This document shows, piece by piece, positions 18,367 to 28,795 of a stretch of DNA of 64,000 bases. The stretch comes from Puniceicoccaceae bacterium (GTDB taxonomy: Bacteria; Verrucomicrobiota; Verrucomicrobiia; Opitutales; Coraliomargaritaceae), in the NCBI GenBank assembly GCA_018402305.1, contig JAGYJE010000006.1, forward strand, positions 62,001-126,000. Reading direction: 5' to 3'. Numbering within the stretch: position 1 is the stretch's first letter; each line of letters opens with the position of its first letter. Under the pieces are notes generated by a model that was not told where the DNA came from, searched no databases, and worked only from the letters and a program-made list of their open reading frames with translations. Both the position numbers and the translations under genes were made by a program.

Positions 18367-19400
18367 TCAGCTTTTGCCCGGTATGGAAACTGGGTCGATC
18401 TGCAGGTTACGGAAGCTACGCAGTTCGCCCCACTCGCCTGCTTGCATGCGGTGGGCGTGCCGCTTGCGCTCGGCCCCGCGCTGCTCGTTCCAGCGCCGGC
18501 CCAAATCCTCCAGAAACGCCTTCGATCCCAGCGCGGTGCCCTCGCTGAAGTAGCGCACCCGCCAGCGCAGAAGTTGCCAGATAGGCAGGCGCCCACCGTT
18601 TTCGAGGACCCGACTCGCTGTCTCCGCATCAATTCGCCCAAGATCCTTGCCCGCCACCCCTTTGGGCCGCTCTCCCTTTCCATACAAAATAAGATTGTAG
18701 CTCGGCATTAGCGCCGCCCAGGGCCATTTCTGGCAGAAGATGGATTCATAGCCACGCTGCGCGCTTGGATTGCCAGCCACCGCACGACCGAAACTGCTGA
18801 AACGGTAATCCGCCGGATCCGCCACCATACCCGCACGCACGGGATTCAAGTCAATGTAGGCGGCCACCGTTGAAAGCGCCTCTACGGAGGCCTCCACGAT
18901 CGTGCTGCGGAAACGCTCCGCCCAAAGCGTGCCCTTATTATTGTGACGATGATTGTACCAGATTCCAAAGCGCTGCTTCAACTCACGCACAAAGGCGGCC
19001 AGATCGTGCATCCGCGCCAGAATGCGAACACGTAGCTCCTGGCCCGCTCCCTCATTGGCACGAAGCAGACCTTCCAAAACCTCCGGACTCGGCGAGGACG
19101 GCGGGCAGGCCCGCCCCCGTAGAGCAGCAGACGATAGCGCCGGAGTAGCTCCCCATCGCTAATCGGCCCCGCCTCCGGCACCCGGACAAGCAAGTGGAAA
19201 TGGTTACTCATCACGCAAAAAGCCAGCACCTCCACCCCGCAAAAACCCGCCTGACGCTTCAGAATCCGCAAAAAACGCTCCTTCTCCACCGCATCAAACA
19301 CACAGCGCGCAAACGCCGTCCGGCTGACCACATGATACACCGCCGAATCACCCTGCACCAAACGCCGCCCACGAAAACCTCCACTTCTAGAATAGGACAT
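18367..19400 (-). pseudogene. REP-associated tyrosine transposase (RAYT), frameshifted
   Basis: An HUH/Y1-type transposase of the kind that maintains REP sequences, split over two frames. The first part, from ATG 19400 (MSYSRSGGFRGRRLVQG), carries YHVVSRTAF and the metal-binding HUH motif in MSNHFHLLVRVPE. It then runs off frame near RYRLLLYGGG. The second part, in another frame, resumes with SPSPEVLEGLLRANEG and contains FGIWYNHRHNNKGTLWAERF and YIDLNPVRAGMVADPADYRFSS, typical of the family's catalytic-tyrosine half. The switch lies at about 19100-19125, near a C5 tract. A single indel would rejoin the frames, so this is either a recently dead gene or a sequencing error. A REPIN-like target occurs at 36414-36491. 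Confidence 0.82.
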
Positions 19401-19476
19401 GCCTGCACAATATAGCCCGAAAGCCCCCAATCAAGCAAAATATACACAAATAGCCTGTGTATTTATTGATAAATAA

Positions 19477-19491
19477 TAAGAATTGTTCTAA
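19477..19491. promoter_or_regulatory. Fur/PerR-box-like inverted repeat
   Basis: A 7-1-7 dyad (TAAGAATTGTTCTAA, perfect in its AGAA-N3-TTCT core) in the AT-rich region upstream of the Fur-family gene at 19559. Fur-family boxes have this geometry, so autoregulation is plausible. A second palindrome (AGTTTTTTAAAACT, 19503-19516) lies just downstream. Confidence 0.45.
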
Positions 19492-19558
19492 ATATTGGTT
19501 GAAGTTTTTTAAAACTCGGTTCTTATTCTTTTTGCAGTAGGAAACTCCCTTTTATTTT

Positions 19559-19990
19559 ATGCAATTAACACAAGAATATCGAGAAAAGCTGGACGGGGCC
19601 CTCAGGCGGACCGGTCAGCGTGCTACGAGGCAGCGCGAGCACATCTTTTCGGTCTTGTTGGGCAAACGCGACCACCCAACTGCTGACGAGGTCTACGCGC
19701 GGGCTCGTGCTGAAATGCCTTCGATTTCGCTCGCAACTGTCTACAATTGCCTCGAGGCCCTTTCGGCCAGCGGGTTGGTCAAGCAAGTAAATTTTGAGCG
19801 TGAGCCGACCCGTTACTGCGCGAATCTGACGGCACATGCCCACTTCTATTGTAAAGAGAGCGGTGAAATTCAGGACGTTGAGTTGAGTGAGCAGATTATT
19901 GATCTCCTGAAATCTTGCCTGCCCGCAGGCCACACGGCACACCGCATTGATATTGCTTTTGACGGTAAATGCGGCGAATGCGATGATTAA
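19559..19990 (+). CDS. Fur-family regulator next to the suf operon
   Basis: Predicted metal- or peroxide-responsive repressor of 143 residues. The winged helix is complete ([57 protein letters not shown]). The metal region keeps HAHF, and the C-terminal CxxC is present (GKCGEC). The first CxxC is reduced to CKES, a pattern I associate with a distinct Fur subclade. It lies 107 bases upstream of sufC on the same strand, so Fe-S assembly is its most likely target besides itself. That would make it a functional counterpart of SufR or IscR, which are not seen here. This Fur retains histidines that the one at 2199-2687 has lost. Confidence 0.88.
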   Translation: MQLTQEYREKLDGALRRTGQRATRQREHIFSVLLGKRDHPTADEVYARARAEMPSISLATVYNCLEALSASGLVKQVNFEREPTRYCANLTAHAHFYCKESGEIQDVELSEQIIDLLKSCLPAGHTAHRIDIAFDGKCGECDD

Positions 19991-20097
19991 CGACCGACTT
20001 CATGCAAATCAAAATACCTGTTTTATAAAAGCGGCCTTTAAAGCAAAAATACATCCAACGACCCAAAAAATCAGATCACCAATCCAATCAACGAACC

Positions 20098-20865
20098 ATG
20101 AACACACTCGAAGTACGCAACCTGACCGTCTCGATTGAAGGCGAAACCATTCTCAAAAACTTCAGCCTGACTATTCCAAAAGGCGAAGTTCATGCACTAA
20201 TGGGCCCAAACGGCACCGGTAAAAGCACACTCGCCAAAGTTATGGCGGGCCATGAGGACTACACGGTGGAAAGTGGAGAGGTTCTTTTGGAAGGCGTGAA
20301 TGTGCTTGGCAAAGAACCCGATGAGATAGCCCACGCGGGTCTTTTTTTGGCTTTCCAATATCCGCTGGAGATTCCCGGTGTTTCCATCGCTAATTTCATT
20401 CGCGCGGCACGTGCCGCGCGCCTCCCCGAAGGTGAAGCGATTAACGCTGTTGAATTCTACAAAGAGCTCTACGAAAAGATGGACGCACTGAAGATGGACC
20501 GTAAATTCACGGCTCGCTCGCTTAATGAAGGTTTTTCAGGCGGTGAGAAAAAGCGGTGTGAGATTCTACAGATGTCGATGCTTGAGCCCCGTTTGTGTGT
20601 AATGGATGAAACAGACTCCGGCCTTGATATCGACGCTTTGAAAATTGTTTCCGACGGCGTTAATTTAATGCGCGGTCCGGACCGGAGCTTTTTAGTGATT
20701 ACCCACTACCAACGGCTGCTTGATTACATTGTCCCCGATGTCGTGCACGTAATGTATGACGGTCAAATCATTCGCAGCGGCGATGCCGAACTTGCCAAGG
20801 AACTTGAATCAAAAGGCTACGATTGGATTAAAGAAGCGCACGAGGCAGCAACCGCTGGAGTGTAA
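20098..20865 (+). CDS. sufC: Fe-S cluster assembly ATPase SufC
   Basis: ABC-type ATPase of the SufBCD scaffold complex, which builds Fe-S clusters in the cytoplasm. The 255-residue product matches family length. Walker A is GPNGTGKST, the Q-loop [14 protein letters not shown] is diagnostic for SufC, the signature is GFSGGEKKR, and Walker B runs into [14 protein letters not shown]. The H-loop is VITHYQR. It is the first structural gene of sufC-B-D-T. Confidence 0.98.
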   Translation: MNTLEVRNLTVSIEGETILKNFSLTIPKGEVHALMGPNGTGKSTLAKVMAGHEDYTVESGEVLLEGVNVLGKEPDEIAHAGLFLAFQYPLEIPGVSIANFIRAARAARLPEGEAINAVEFYKELYEKMDALKMDRKFTARSLNEGFSGGEKKRCEILQMSMLEPRLCVMDETDSGLDIDALKIVSDGVNLMRGPDRSFLVITHYQRLLDYIVPDVVHVMYDGQIIRSGDAELAKELESKGYDWIKEAHEAATAGV

Positions 20866-20918
20866 GCTGCAGTTTGAATGAGCCAGAAACCAACAATAAA
20901 CGGGGGAGCAAAACAACT

Positions 20919-22337
20919 ATGAGTGAAACACATTTACAAAATGAAGCGATTCACGTTGATACTGAACGAGGGAACTTTTCCTATCCGGAAAACTACGAGT
21001 TCGACGCCGGCGTCGGTCTAACCGAGGACACGATCAAATACATCAGCGATGTTAAGAATGACGACGACTGGGTTCGCGAGTTTCGACTCAAGGCTCTCGA
21101 GGTTTTCAGAAAAAAGCCGATGCCAACGAACTGGGCCGATAAAGACCTGGAAAACATCGATTTCGACAAGATTCGATACTACTTGTCCAAGGGACAAACG
21201 CCATCCCGGTCCTGGGATGAAGTCCCCGACGACGTCAAGGAGACGTTTGAGCGTCTCGGCATCCCCGAGCAGGAGCGAAAATTTCTTGCGGGCGTGGAGG
21301 CTCAATTTGACTCGGAAGCGGCCTATTCCCGAATGAAAGAAGATTTGGAAAAGGAAGGAGTTATCTTTGTCGGCTCGACGGAGGGCCTGGCCAAATACCC
21401 GGAGATTTTCCGCCCTTACTTTGGTAAAGTCATCCCAACAGCAGACAACAAGTTTTCGGCTCTAAACAGCGCCACTTTTTCTGGGGGCAGCTTCATTTAT
21501 GTGCCTAAGGGCGTCAAACTGAAGCAACCGCTCCAAGCCTACTTCCGGATCAACGCTGAGAACTTTGGGCAATTTGAGCGCACGCTCATCATTGCCGACG
21601 AAGGTGCCGAGATTACTTACATGGAAGGCTGCACTGCGCCGAAGTTTGAGACCGCAACGCTCCACAGCGCGGTGGTTGAACTTGTTGCGCTGAAAAATGC
21701 AAAAATTCAATATATTACCGTGCAGAACTGGTCGTCCAACGTTTTCAACTTGGTGACGAAACGCGGTTTGGCTGACGAGGGAGCTGAGGTCAAATGGATT
21801 GATTGCAACATCGGCTCGCGCCTGACGATGAAGTATCCCGGAGTTGTGCTCAAAGGCAAAGGCGCCCGAGGAGAAGTCCTTTCAATTGCACTGGCAAACG
21901 ACGGTCAGCATCAGGATACAGGTGCGAAAATGATGCACCTTGCGGACAATACCACGAGCAATATCATCTCCAAATCGATTTCGATTGGTAAAGGTCGCTC
22001 AACCTACCGCGGCCAGGTCCACATGCCAAAGCATTTGAAAAATTGCAAAAATAACACGGAGTGTGACGCCCTCTTGATCAACACAAACAGTCGCACCGAT
22101 ACCTATCCAGCAATCACAACGCGTGGTCAGAATAACACCGTTCAACACGAGGCCAGTGTTTCAAAGGTGAGTGCTGAGCAAATATTCTACATGATGCAGC
22201 GCGGACTTTCGGAAGGTGAGGCCATGAGTCTGGCTGTAAATGGATTTGTCAACGATCTGATGAAAGCCTTTCCGATGGAATACTCTGTCGAGCTAAAGCG
22301 GCTGATCGACATGGAAATGGAAGGATCTGTTGGTTAA
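20919..22337 (+). CDS. sufB: Fe-S cluster assembly scaffold SufB
   Basis: Scaffold subunit on which Fe-S clusters are assembled with SufC and SufD. The 472-residue product has the SufB N-terminal region ([18 protein letters not shown]) and the right-handed beta-helix core ([49 protein letters not shown]). The C-terminal SufBD signature is [29 protein letters not shown] 20919 is chosen because GGGGGAG lies about ten bases upstream; a TTG at 20874 would add 15 residues of non-conserved sequence. The gap after sufC is 53 bases. Confidence 0.98.
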   Translation: MSETHLQNEAIHVDTERGNFSYPENYEFDAGVGLTEDTIKYISDVKNDDDWVREFRLKALEVFRKKPMPTNWADKDLENIDFDKIRYYLSKGQTPSRSWDEVPDDVKETFERLGIPEQERKFLAGVEAQFDSEAAYSRMKEDLEKEGVIFVGSTEGLAKYPEIFRPYFGKVIPTADNKFSALNSATFSGGSFIYVPKGVKLKQPLQAYFRINAENFGQFERTLIIADEGAEITYMEGCTAPKFETATLHSAVVELVALKNAKIQYITVQNWSSNVFNLVTKRGLADEGAEVKWIDCNIGSRLTMKYPGVVLKGKGARGEVLSIALANDGQHQDTGAKMMHLADNTTSNIISKSISIGKGRSTYRGQVHMPKHLKNCKNNTECDALLINTNSRTDTYPAITTRGQNNTVQHEASVSKVSAEQIFYMMQRGLSEGEAMSLAVNGFVNDLMKAFPMEYSVELKRLIDMEMEGSVG

Positions 22338-22421
22338 TGGGAGCAGATGTAAATGTGGCCAACTATGGCGCTCCGACCAAAGCGGCACCCATCTATCGAA
22401 CCTGCATCCCAAGATCACGCA

Positions 22422-23759
22422 ATGTCCTTAACTCATAACCTGTCACATCCTATGACGCCCACTTTGGAAACACCCATGGAATCTCTTAAAGCGAACGAAC
22501 CCGCTTGGCTGGCTCAGCGACGAGCCGCCGGGCTTGAACAGTTTAAATCCCTGCCGATGCCCACCGCACGCGACGAAGCTTGGCGTTTCGCCAGTGTGGG
22601 CAAGCTGGAAATCGACGATTACAATCCGGCCGAAGCACCGGCCGAAGCGACGCTGGATGCGCTATCAGAACGTTCAAACTTAGTGACTGAGCGGGCGGGG
22701 CGGATGGTTTACGTCGACGATGTGCCTGCCGACTTCGAGTGCATCCATCACGAACTGACTGAAAAGGGTGTGATTTACTTACCGATCGCCGAGGCCATTG
22801 AGCAACACCCGGAACTGCTGGAACGCTATTTCCTCAAAGAGTCGACTGAACTCGGTTCGAAAAAGTTCTTCGGCCTGCATGCTGCATCAGCTAAAGCCGG
22901 CTCTTTGCTCTACGTCCCAAGGGGCGTAGAAATCGATGCGCCTTTCGTCAACTACTACTGGACGAGCGGCAGCCGATCAGCGGTATTTCCGCATACGTTA
23001 ATCATCGCCGAAGAGAATACAAAGGTATCCGTAGTGGACGTTTTATTTTCGGAAACCGACCAAAATGAAGCCTTGAATGTATCCGTTTCCAATATCCATG
23101 CGGGACCGAACGCTCACGTTTTTCGCAAGGTAGTGCAGGATTGGAATCATCGAACGGTTTCCTTCCAACTGGACACGACTGTAGCGGAACGAGATGCCCA
23201 GGTGAAGAATGTCGCGGTCAACATCGGTGCGTCCCGTGCCCGCTACGAGAGCCAGACCCGGATCGATGGTCCAGGTGCCGACGTGAAGATGTATTCGTTG
23301 ACGGTTGCCGAGGAAAACCAGGAATTCGACCAGCGGACGCACCAGACTCATAATGCGCCCAACTCCGTATCGGATCTACTCTACAAAAACGCTCTCCTGA
23401 GCAATGCACGGACCATCTTTTCCGGATTGATTCAAGTAGCTGAGGGTGCTCAAGGAACAGACGCCTACCAGACCAACCGCAATCTGCTTTTAGATCCCAC
23501 GGCCGAGGCCAATGCCCTGCCCGGCTTGGAAATTCTGGCCAACGACGTGCGCTGCTCCCACGGAGCCACCACTGGCAATGTCGACGAAGCGGAGCTTTTC
23601 TATATGATGCAACGGGGCATCCCCCGCCGTGTCGCTCTGCAGCTCATGGTTTTCGGTTTCTTTGAAGAAGTGATTGATAAAATCGATAGCGACGAGCTGG
23701 CCGATAATCTACGCAAACTCATCCACCGGAAATTTGATTCGAGATTGAAGTCCTTTTAA
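22422..23759 (+). CDS. sufD: Fe-S cluster assembly protein SufD
   Basis: SufB paralogue that completes the SufBC2D complex and is needed for iron entry. About 445 residues. It has the typical N-terminal [21 protein letters not shown] and the core [25 protein letters not shown]. The SufBD C-terminal domain follows ([57 protein letters not shown], where the cysteine and histidine of RCSHGA are conserved). The start is uncertain: in-frame ATGs occur at 22353, 22422, 22452 and 22476 and none has a clear ribosome site. 22422 is a compromise. Confidence 0.95.
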   Translation: MSLTHNLSHPMTPTLETPMESLKANEPAWLAQRRAAGLEQFKSLPMPTARDEAWRFASVGKLEIDDYNPAEAPAEATLDALSERSNLVTERAGRMVYVDDVPADFECIHHELTEKGVIYLPIAEAIEQHPELLERYFLKESTELGSKKFFGLHAASAKAGSLLYVPRGVEIDAPFVNYYWTSGSRSAVFPHTLIIAEENTKVSVVDVLFSETDQNEALNVSVSNIHAGPNAHVFRKVVQDWNHRTVSFQLDTTVAERDAQVKNVAVNIGASRARYESQTRIDGPGADVKMYSLTVAEENQEFDQRTHQTHNAPNSVSDLLYKNALLSNARTIFSGLIQVAEGAQGTDAYQTNRNLLLDPTAEANALPGLEILANDVRCSHGATTGNVDEAELFYMMQRGIPRRVALQLMVFGFFEEVIDKIDSDELADNLRKLIHRKFDSRLKSF

Positions 23760-23782
23760 TTTTCAACCGCTCCCCGCCGATT

Positions 23783-24322
23783 ATGGAAGACACCCGCACC
23801 CTCTCCCGAGAAGTTGAAGCCACTCTAATTCCTCAAGGCACGCCAATGAGCCTGCCAGAGGGTGAGCGTGTGACGATCACCCATCGACTCGGGGGCAATT
23901 TCACTGTGATGACGCACAACGGCATGTTCCGTATCAAAGGCAGCGATGGAGACGCCTTGGGCGAAGAAGTCGCGCCGGTCATAGCCAGCGACAACAACCA
24001 CGAGGGCCCGCCCCTGCAAGATGCCCTTTGGGAAGCGCTGCGAAAAGTTTTTGACCCGGAAATTCCGGTTAACATCGTTGACCTCGGTTTGGTTTACTCG
24101 CTCGAGTCTAAAGAGCGAATAGAAGGCGGCTACAAAATTGACATGGATATGACCTTGACCGCACCCGGTTGTGGCATGGGGCCGGCTATTGCGGAGGATG
24201 CCAAAGGACAGCTTGAACAAGTTCCCGGCGTCAGTGAAGCAGAGGTCAGCATCGTGTGGGACCCTCCCTGGAATCAAGACATGATTACCGAAGAGGGTAA
24301 AATGGTGCTTGGATTGGTCTGA
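23783..24322 (+). CDS. sufT: SufT, DUF59-family Fe-S maturation protein
   Basis: Auxiliary Fe-S maturation factor of 179 residues. The C-terminal MIP18/DUF59 domain is clear: [27 protein letters not shown], then [47 protein letters not shown]. The conserved cysteine is in APGCGMG. The N-terminal half ([21 protein letters not shown]) matches the SufT-specific extension. It is 23 bases after sufD, so it is in the operon. No cysteine desulfurase (sufS/iscS) or SufU/SufE follows, so sulfur supply must be encoded elsewhere. Confidence 0.95.
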   Translation: MEDTRTLSREVEATLIPQGTPMSLPEGERVTITHRLGGNFTVMTHNGMFRIKGSDGDALGEEVAPVIASDNNHEGPPLQDALWEALRKVFDPEIPVNIVDLGLVYSLESKERIEGGYKIDMDMTLTAPGCGMGPAIAEDAKGQLEQVPGVSEAEVSIVWDPPWNQDMITEEGKMVLGLV

Positions 24323-24330
24323 TTAAGTTG

Positions 24331-24410
24331 TGCGGTTATGCGCGGTTATGCGCGGGTATGCGCGGGTGTGCGGGTGTGCGCGGATATCGCGGGTGTGCGC
24401 GGCAATCGGC
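24331..24410. repeat. imperfect GCGGGTATGC decamer array
   Basis: About eight degenerate copies of a ten-base unit (GCGGTTATGC, GCGGGTATGC, GCGGGTGTGC and shortened forms) directly after the sufT stop. The array is strongly G-rich on the plus strand and lies between the convergent suf and lpx operons. It may act as a transcription barrier, but there is no classical hairpin plus U-tract. Confidence 0.75.
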
Positions 24411-24440
24411 ACTGATAGGGCCGCGGCAACGCACTGGTGA

Positions 24441-25217
24441 TCAAGACAGCCCCCGCTCGCTGCCTTCCACGAAGGCAAGGAAAGTCAGCACTAGACTGTG
24501 GTCGACTGGAAGCTCAGCACTAAGCTTTTCGGCGGCTTGTCGGCGGTTTAGGCCCTCTTTGTAAAACATCTTAAAAACGCGGCGCACCAGATTGATATCC
24601 TCCGGCGAGAACCCGGCACGCTCCAATCCGACTTTGTTGGTCGTCCGCACCATCGCCGGATTGCCATCAGCGATCATGAAGGGCGGGACGTCTTGAACCA
24701 CCTTGGAAGCGGCCCCGACCATAGCATGATCACCGACCCGACAAAATTGGTGAAGACCGGCCCCCCAACCGATATTAACGCGATTGCCAACCTGAACATG
24801 CCCACCCAGAGCCGAGTGGCTGCTCATCACGAGATAATTCCCCACAATGCATTCATGCGCGATATGACTGTAGGCGAGTATTAAATTATGGTTACCCACG
24901 ACGGTTTCGCTATCCTCATTAGTCGCACAATGCACCGTGGTGAACTCACGGAAGACATTCTTGGCCCCAATCCGCAGACCTGGGCAGCCACCGCTGTATT
25001 TGAGGTCATGGGTCTTCCCTCCGACATAGGCGTAGGGATGCACTTCGTTGTCAGGACCCATTGTCGTGGCGCCATCGACGGTGGCGTGGTGCATGACATT
25101 TGTCCCCCTGGCAATTTTGACCTTAGAGCCAATAAACGCGTAGGGACCGACGATGACGCCCTCCTCCAGTTCGGCACCGCGCTCGATAATTGCAGTCGGA
25201 TGAATGTCCGTAGGCAT
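24441..25217 (-). CDS. lpxA: UDP-N-acetylglucosamine acyltransferase LpxA
   Basis: First enzyme of lipid A synthesis: transfers a hydroxyacyl chain from acyl carrier protein to UDP-GlcNAc. The 258-residue product is built of left-handed beta-helix hexapeptides ([26 protein letters not shown]). The catalytic histidine region is [31 protein letters not shown], and a C-terminal helical part ends in EGSERGLS. It follows lpxC-fabZ by 18 bases on the same strand, so the three activities are co-transcribed. Confidence 0.97.
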   Translation of the reverse strand: MPTDIHPTAIIERGAELEEGVIVGPYAFIGSKVKIARGTNVMHHATVDGATTMGPDNEVHPYAYVGGKTHDLKYSGGCPGLRIGAKNVFREFTTVHCATNEDSETVVGNHNLILAYSHIAHECIVGNYLVMSSHSALGGHVQVGNRVNIGWGAGLHQFCRVGDHAMVGAASKVVQDVPPFMIADGNPAMVRTTNKVGLERAGFSPEDINLVRRVFKMFYKEGLNRRQAAEKLSAELPVDHSLVLTFLAFVEGSERGLS

Positions 25218-25235
25218 AGGGGAATTCAGCGGGGT

Positions 25236-26576
25236 TTAATCGTTAGCATCCGCCAGCATAAACATAAGCTCAGCACTGGAAACAACCTTTCCGCCAACGG
25301 TGCACTCTCCCGTGGCGGTGGCGATCTTATTTCCGCGAATCTTAATCAGCTTAACCCGAATATTGATCGAGTCGCCCGGCTCCACCGCCTGGCGAAATTT
25401 AACCTTATCGACACTCATGAAGAAGGCGATCTTGTTTTCTTCGACCGGGAGCTTGCGCAGCAAAAGGACGCCGGCGGCCTGCGCCATGGCCTCAACTTGC
25501 AACACTCCCGGCATGACGGGGCGTCCGGGGTAGTGCCCTTGAAAATAAGGCTCATTGATCGTAACATTTTTAAGGGCGACCAACTCATCTTCATTCACAA
25601 TTTCGACAATGCGGTCGATCATGACGAAAGGGTAACGGTGGGGAAGTATATCAAGAACACGGCGTATATCCATGCTACTCTCGGTCGAGTCGAAGGCGGG
25701 CAGCCCTGCCGTGGCGTCCGTCTTCTTTTTTTTCGCCCCCTTTAGCTTCTCGAGAAGTTTCTTACGCAATGCTTTGGACAATTCAGCATTGAGAGCGTGA
25801 CCCGGTCGCACCCCGATAATGTGAGCCTTGATGGGCATGCCAAGGAGGGTGATATCGCCGATAATATCGAGAATCTTGTGCCGGACAAATTCGTCCTTAA
25901 AGCGCAGCGGCTCTTTCGAGACGATTTTATCCCCCTTGATCACGATCGCACTGTCGAGGCTGCCACCTTTGATTTTGCCGAGCTTGAGCAGTTCTTCGAT
26001 ATCTTCGTAGATCGTAAAGGTGCGCGCGGGCGCGACCTGCGCGACATAGATTTCGGGATCAATCTCGAGGCTGAGATGCTGGGTATGGATGCCGCGATCA
26101 TCCGCCGAGGTACAGGTGATACGGAAGCCGTCGTGCGGGAGTGCAATGATCGAACTGCTGCCCCGAGTAACGGAAACAGGCTCGTCGAGGACAAAGTATT
26201 GGCGTGCAACACCCTGCTCGACCGGTTCGGCCTCCTGAATGAGATTGACGAAGTGTTTGGCAGAGCCGTCGAGAATGGGCGGTTCACTGGCATCCATCTC
26301 AATCACAACATTATCGACCCCACACCCGCTAAGGGCACTCAATACGTGCTCGATTGTGTGCACCTTCGCATGGCCATCGGCAATCGTAGTGCTGCGGACG
26401 AGATCATCCACATGATCGATAAGAGGCTTCAGCTCAGGTTTGCCGAACAAGTCAATGCGACGGAAAATAACCCCCGTATCTTCCGGAGCCGGCTTCAGAG
26501 TGAGGTGGACCTCTTCCCCCGTATGTAGGGACTTTCCCTTGATCGAGACTTCCCTCAAAATTGTGCGCTGTTTCAT
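25236..26576 (-). CDS. lpxC/fabZ: LpxC-FabZ fusion (deacetylase plus hydroxyacyl-ACP dehydratase)
   Basis: Bifunctional 446-residue protein. Residues 1-280 are LpxC, the zinc deacetylase that commits UDP-acyl-GlcNAc to lipid A, with zinc motifs HTIEH (73-77) and [10 protein letters not shown] Lys-rich linker ([12 protein letters not shown]) joins it to FabZ, which dehydrates 3-hydroxyacyl-ACP. FabZ's catalytic histidine lies in [13 protein letters not shown] and its catalytic glutamate in [20 protein letters not shown]. The same fusion is known in Bacteroidetes and some PVC bacteria. Linking them could balance hydroxyacyl-ACP use between lipid A and phospholipid. It is first in the lpxC/fabZ-lpxA operon. 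Confidence 0.97.
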   Translation of the reverse strand: MKQRTILREVSIKGKSLHTGEEVHLTLKPAPEDTGVIFRRIDLFGKPELKPLIDHVDDLVRSTTIADGHAKVHTIEHVLSALSGCGVDNVVIEMDASEPPILDGSAKHFVNLIQEAEPVEQGVARQYFVLDEPVSVTRGSSSIIALPHDGFRITCTSADDRGIHTQHLSLEIDPEIYVAQVAPARTFTIYEDIEELLKLGKIKGGSLDSAIVIKGDKIVSKEPLRFKDEFVRHKILDIIGDITLLGMPIKAHIIGVRPGHALNAELSKALRKKLLEKLKGAKKKKTDATAGLPAFDSTESSMDIRRVLDILPHRYPFVMIDRIVEIVNEDELVALKNVTINEPYFQGHYPGRPVMPGVLQVEAMAQAAGVLLLRKLPVEENKIAFFMSVDKVKFRQAVEPGDSINIRVKLIKIRGNKIATATGECTVGGKVVSSAELMFMLADAND

Positions 26577-26674
26577 GAAAATTGGAATAATACGTCGCCT
26601 CCGCGGCGGAACACCACAGATGATTGAAAGAAGTGGAGCCTACCCTTGGTTACAGTTATGTAAAGCTTGGGTTT

Positions 26675-27250
26675 TTAAAGGCTGTGGATATTGACCACCT
26701 GCATCCCTGCATTTCGGGCGGCCTGCAGCCCCAGATCCGTGTCTTCGAAAGCATGGCAGCGGGCCGGGTCGATCCCGAGCAATTCAGCTGCGCGGAGGTA
26801 GGTATCCGGAGCGGGCTTTGGATTACCGACATGGTCCGCCCCAACCACCGCGGCAAACCAATCCCGAATACCCAGAGAATTGAGAATCCTCTCGGCCACC
26901 CAGCTAAGACTACCCGTAGCAATTGCCATCGGCATATGCTCACGATGAAACTCAGCGATAGCCCTTACCGGAAGAATCGGCTGAACATCGCGCATTAGTT
27001 CAAGAAAAAGCAGCTCCTTTGCCTCAGCCACGGCCCGTGCATCAATCGTCTTACCCTGCTCTTTAGCCAGCAGCTCAATAATCACGAGAGCGGGCACCCC
27101 TCCCAGCGCGTAGAAACGCTCTTCGCAAAACTCGATCCCATGCTCTGCCATCGAGCGCGACCAGGCCACAAAATGAGTTGGCATAGTGTCGGCTAAAGTG
27201 CCGTCCAAATCAAAAATCAGTCCATCATAGTTGTGGTGTAAATTAATCAT
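26675..27250 (-). CDS. HAD-superfamily phosphatase, beta-phosphoglucomutase-like
   Basis: Predicted 191-residue haloacid-dehalogenase-type phosphohydrolase or phosphomutase. Motif I is GLIFDLDGTLADTMPTH, with nucleophile Asp followed by the acid-base Asp. Motif II is AIATGSLS, the motif III lysine is in GNPKPAPDTYLRAAELLG, and motif IV is HAFEDTDLGLQAARNAGM. A helical cap lies between motifs I and II, as in subfamily IA. The closest family by eye is beta-phosphoglucomutase or YqaB (fructose-1-phosphate phosphatase). The substrate is not determined. It stands alone between lpxC and the divergent DUF502 gene. Confidence 0.88.
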   Translation of the reverse strand: MINLHHNYDGLIFDLDGTLADTMPTHFVAWSRSMAEHGIEFCEERFYALGGVPALVIIELLAKEQGKTIDARAVAEAKELLFLELMRDVQPILPVRAIAEFHREHMPMAIATGSLSWVAERILNSLGIRDWFAAVVGADHVGNPKPAPDTYLRAAELLGIDPARCHAFEDTDLGLQAARNAGMQVVNIHSL

Positions 27251-27376
27251 GTATCCCGATCTTTGAACAGTTAAGCCGCGGGGCAGTCAACCGCCATAAA
27301 GAGGTCTTGGGCTTGATTTTACTTTGCCTAAGCTGAATACCTTGCGATTTCAGTAAATTCGCAACACCGTACTCCG

Positions 27377-28111
27377 ATGTTCCGCTCAATTCGCAACGCA
27401 TTTATCACCGGCATCGTCGTCGTGCTCCCTCTGGGTGTGACCACTATTGTCATTAGTTTTCTGCTTGAGCGGCTGGGGAACCCAGCCAGCCAGTTCTTTT
27501 TCTGGTATCTTGATCCAGAATGGCGCAGCATGCCGGCCATTAAAGTGATGCTGGAGGTCATCTCGGTGCTTGTGGTATTTCTTCTCATCACGCTACTCGG
27601 CTTCGGCTCGCGCTTTGTTCTGGGGCGCCTTGTTCTCAATGGGCTCGAACGCCTCCTCGACCGGGTGCCATTCATCAACACGGTCTACCGAACCGTCAAA
27701 CAAATCGTCGACACCTTCGGCCAACAGAAAAAGGCGGTCTTCCAGGAAGTTGTTCTCGTCGAATACCCGCGCAAGCGCTCCTATGCTATCGGCTTTCTCA
27801 CCAGCACCGCAAGGGGCGAAACCCAAGAAGTGACCGGGCAGCATATCGTCAACGTTTTCGTGCCGACGACGCCCAACCCGACAAGCGGCTTCCTTCTTAT
27901 GCTGCCGGACGAGGATGTCACACGATTACAAATGACGATTACCGAGGGCATGAAAATGGTCATTTCAGGAGGCGCGGTGGTACCCGATGCGAGAACAGGC
28001 GGAACCGTGGCTGTAGTCAACCCGGTACAAGCGGAAGTAAGCCCGCCCATCCAATACAATAAAGAAGACAGAGAGGCCCCTCCCAACAAACAGGCCGACG
28101 ATCATGGCTGA
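27377..28111 (+). CDS. DUF502 family membrane protein
   Basis: Predicted inner-membrane protein of 244 residues with two transmembrane helices (about 7-30, FITGIVVVLPLGVTTIVISFLL, and 60-82, VISVLVVFLLITLLGFGS). A conserved soluble region follows (RVPFINTVYRTVKQIVDTFGQQKKAVFQEVVLVEYPRKRSYAIGFLT, then VFVPTTPNPTSGFLLMLPDEDV). These are the hallmarks of DUF502, whose biochemical role is unknown. It overlaps the downstream RecO-like gene by eight bases, so they are co-translated. Confidence 0.9.
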   Translation: MFRSIRNAFITGIVVVLPLGVTTIVISFLLERLGNPASQFFFWYLDPEWRSMPAIKVMLEVISVLVVFLLITLLGFGSRFVLGRLVLNGLERLLDRVPFINTVYRTVKQIVDTFGQQKKAVFQEVVLVEYPRKRSYAIGFLTSTARGETQEVTGQHIVNVFVPTTPNPTSGFLLMLPDEDVTRLQMTITEGMKMVISGGAVVPDARTGGTVAVVNPVQAEVSPPIQYNKEDREAPPNKQADDHG

Positions 28112-28718
28112 AGCTTACGAAGCACTCGTCCTCCTGACAGAGCCTTCAGGCGAGTCCTTCCTGAAGCTACACCTGCTGACCGTTGAGCACGGTGTCTTTC
28201 TCTGCCTGAAGCGAGTCGCTAAAAAATCGGGGCGCTCCCCGACCCCGGACCTTTTCGATCAATGCGTTGTCAAACTGGATTTATCCAAACAGGGCACACT
28301 TCATTTTGTCACCGATTATGAACTCATCAAACGTCGCGAAACAATTGGCCAGCGCTACCAAAGCCTGCAAGACGCTTCGAGCCTGAGCCGTCTGCTCGTG
28401 CAGAATGCGGCACATTTGCCAGAATCCGAAGCGCTCTTTAGCCTCACGAGCCAAGCTTTCGATGCCTTCGCGACTGGCAAGGCCTCTGAGGTGGTACTCT
28501 TCAAAGCGCTATTTCGTTTACTCCAGGATGAGGGCTATCCCGTGCGGGAATCTTGGTGGCCAGGCTTGCCCCGCGATCTTCAAGCAATTGCGAAACGGCT
28601 CCTCCTAGAGCCTGCCCCGGAGAAACTCCCTGAACCCGCAAAAGTCGCCTACAGGGAAATCCACCAGAACCTGCAGGACTGGATGCGTCAGCGCACGGAC
28701 TTGCTACTGCCTGCGTAA
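28104..28718 (+). CDS. RecO-like recombination protein
   Basis: 204-residue protein whose N-terminal part (EALVLLTEPSGESFLKLHLLTVEHGVFLCLKRVAKK) follows the RecO OB-fold pattern. The remainder is helical (SLSRLLVQNAAHLPESEALFSLTSQAFDAFA), like the RecO C-terminal domain. RecO loads RecA on SSB-coated single strands together with RecR. Zinc-finger cysteines seen in some RecO proteins are absent, and the protein is slightly short (usual 230-250). It is translationally linked to the DUF502 gene. The assignment is moderate because sequence conservation in RecO is low. Confidence 0.62.
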   Translation: MAEAYEALVLLTEPSGESFLKLHLLTVEHGVFLCLKRVAKKSGRSPTPDLFDQCVVKLDLSKQGTLHFVTDYELIKRRETIGQRYQSLQDASSLSRLLVQNAAHLPESEALFSLTSQAFDAFATGKASEVVLFKALFRLLQDEGYPVRESWWPGLPRDLQAIAKRLLLEPAPEKLPEPAKVAYREIHQNLQDWMRQRTDLLLPA

Positions 28719-28744
28719 AACTAAGGGTGCCCTCAATTGAACGG

Positions 28745-28779
28745 CCGCCTATCACCAGTAAGTAGCAGGCGGATCGTTT
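28745..28779 (+). terminator. weak hairpin terminator after the RecO-like gene
   Basis: CCGCCT (28745-28750) and AGGCGG (28767-28772) form a six-pair stem with a 16-base loop, followed by ATCGTTTT. It lies 26 bases after the RecO-like stop and before the convergent transporter gene. Confidence 0.4.
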
Positions 28780-28795
28780 TGAACGCCGCACGCGC

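Noticed and set aside
24888..25745. Open frame of 285 codons on the plus strand
   Set aside because: Spans antisense parts of both lpxA and fabZ, crossing a real gene boundary.
25797..26528. Open frame of 243 codons on the plus strand
   Set aside because: Antisense to lpxC/fabZ, which has all catalytic motifs.
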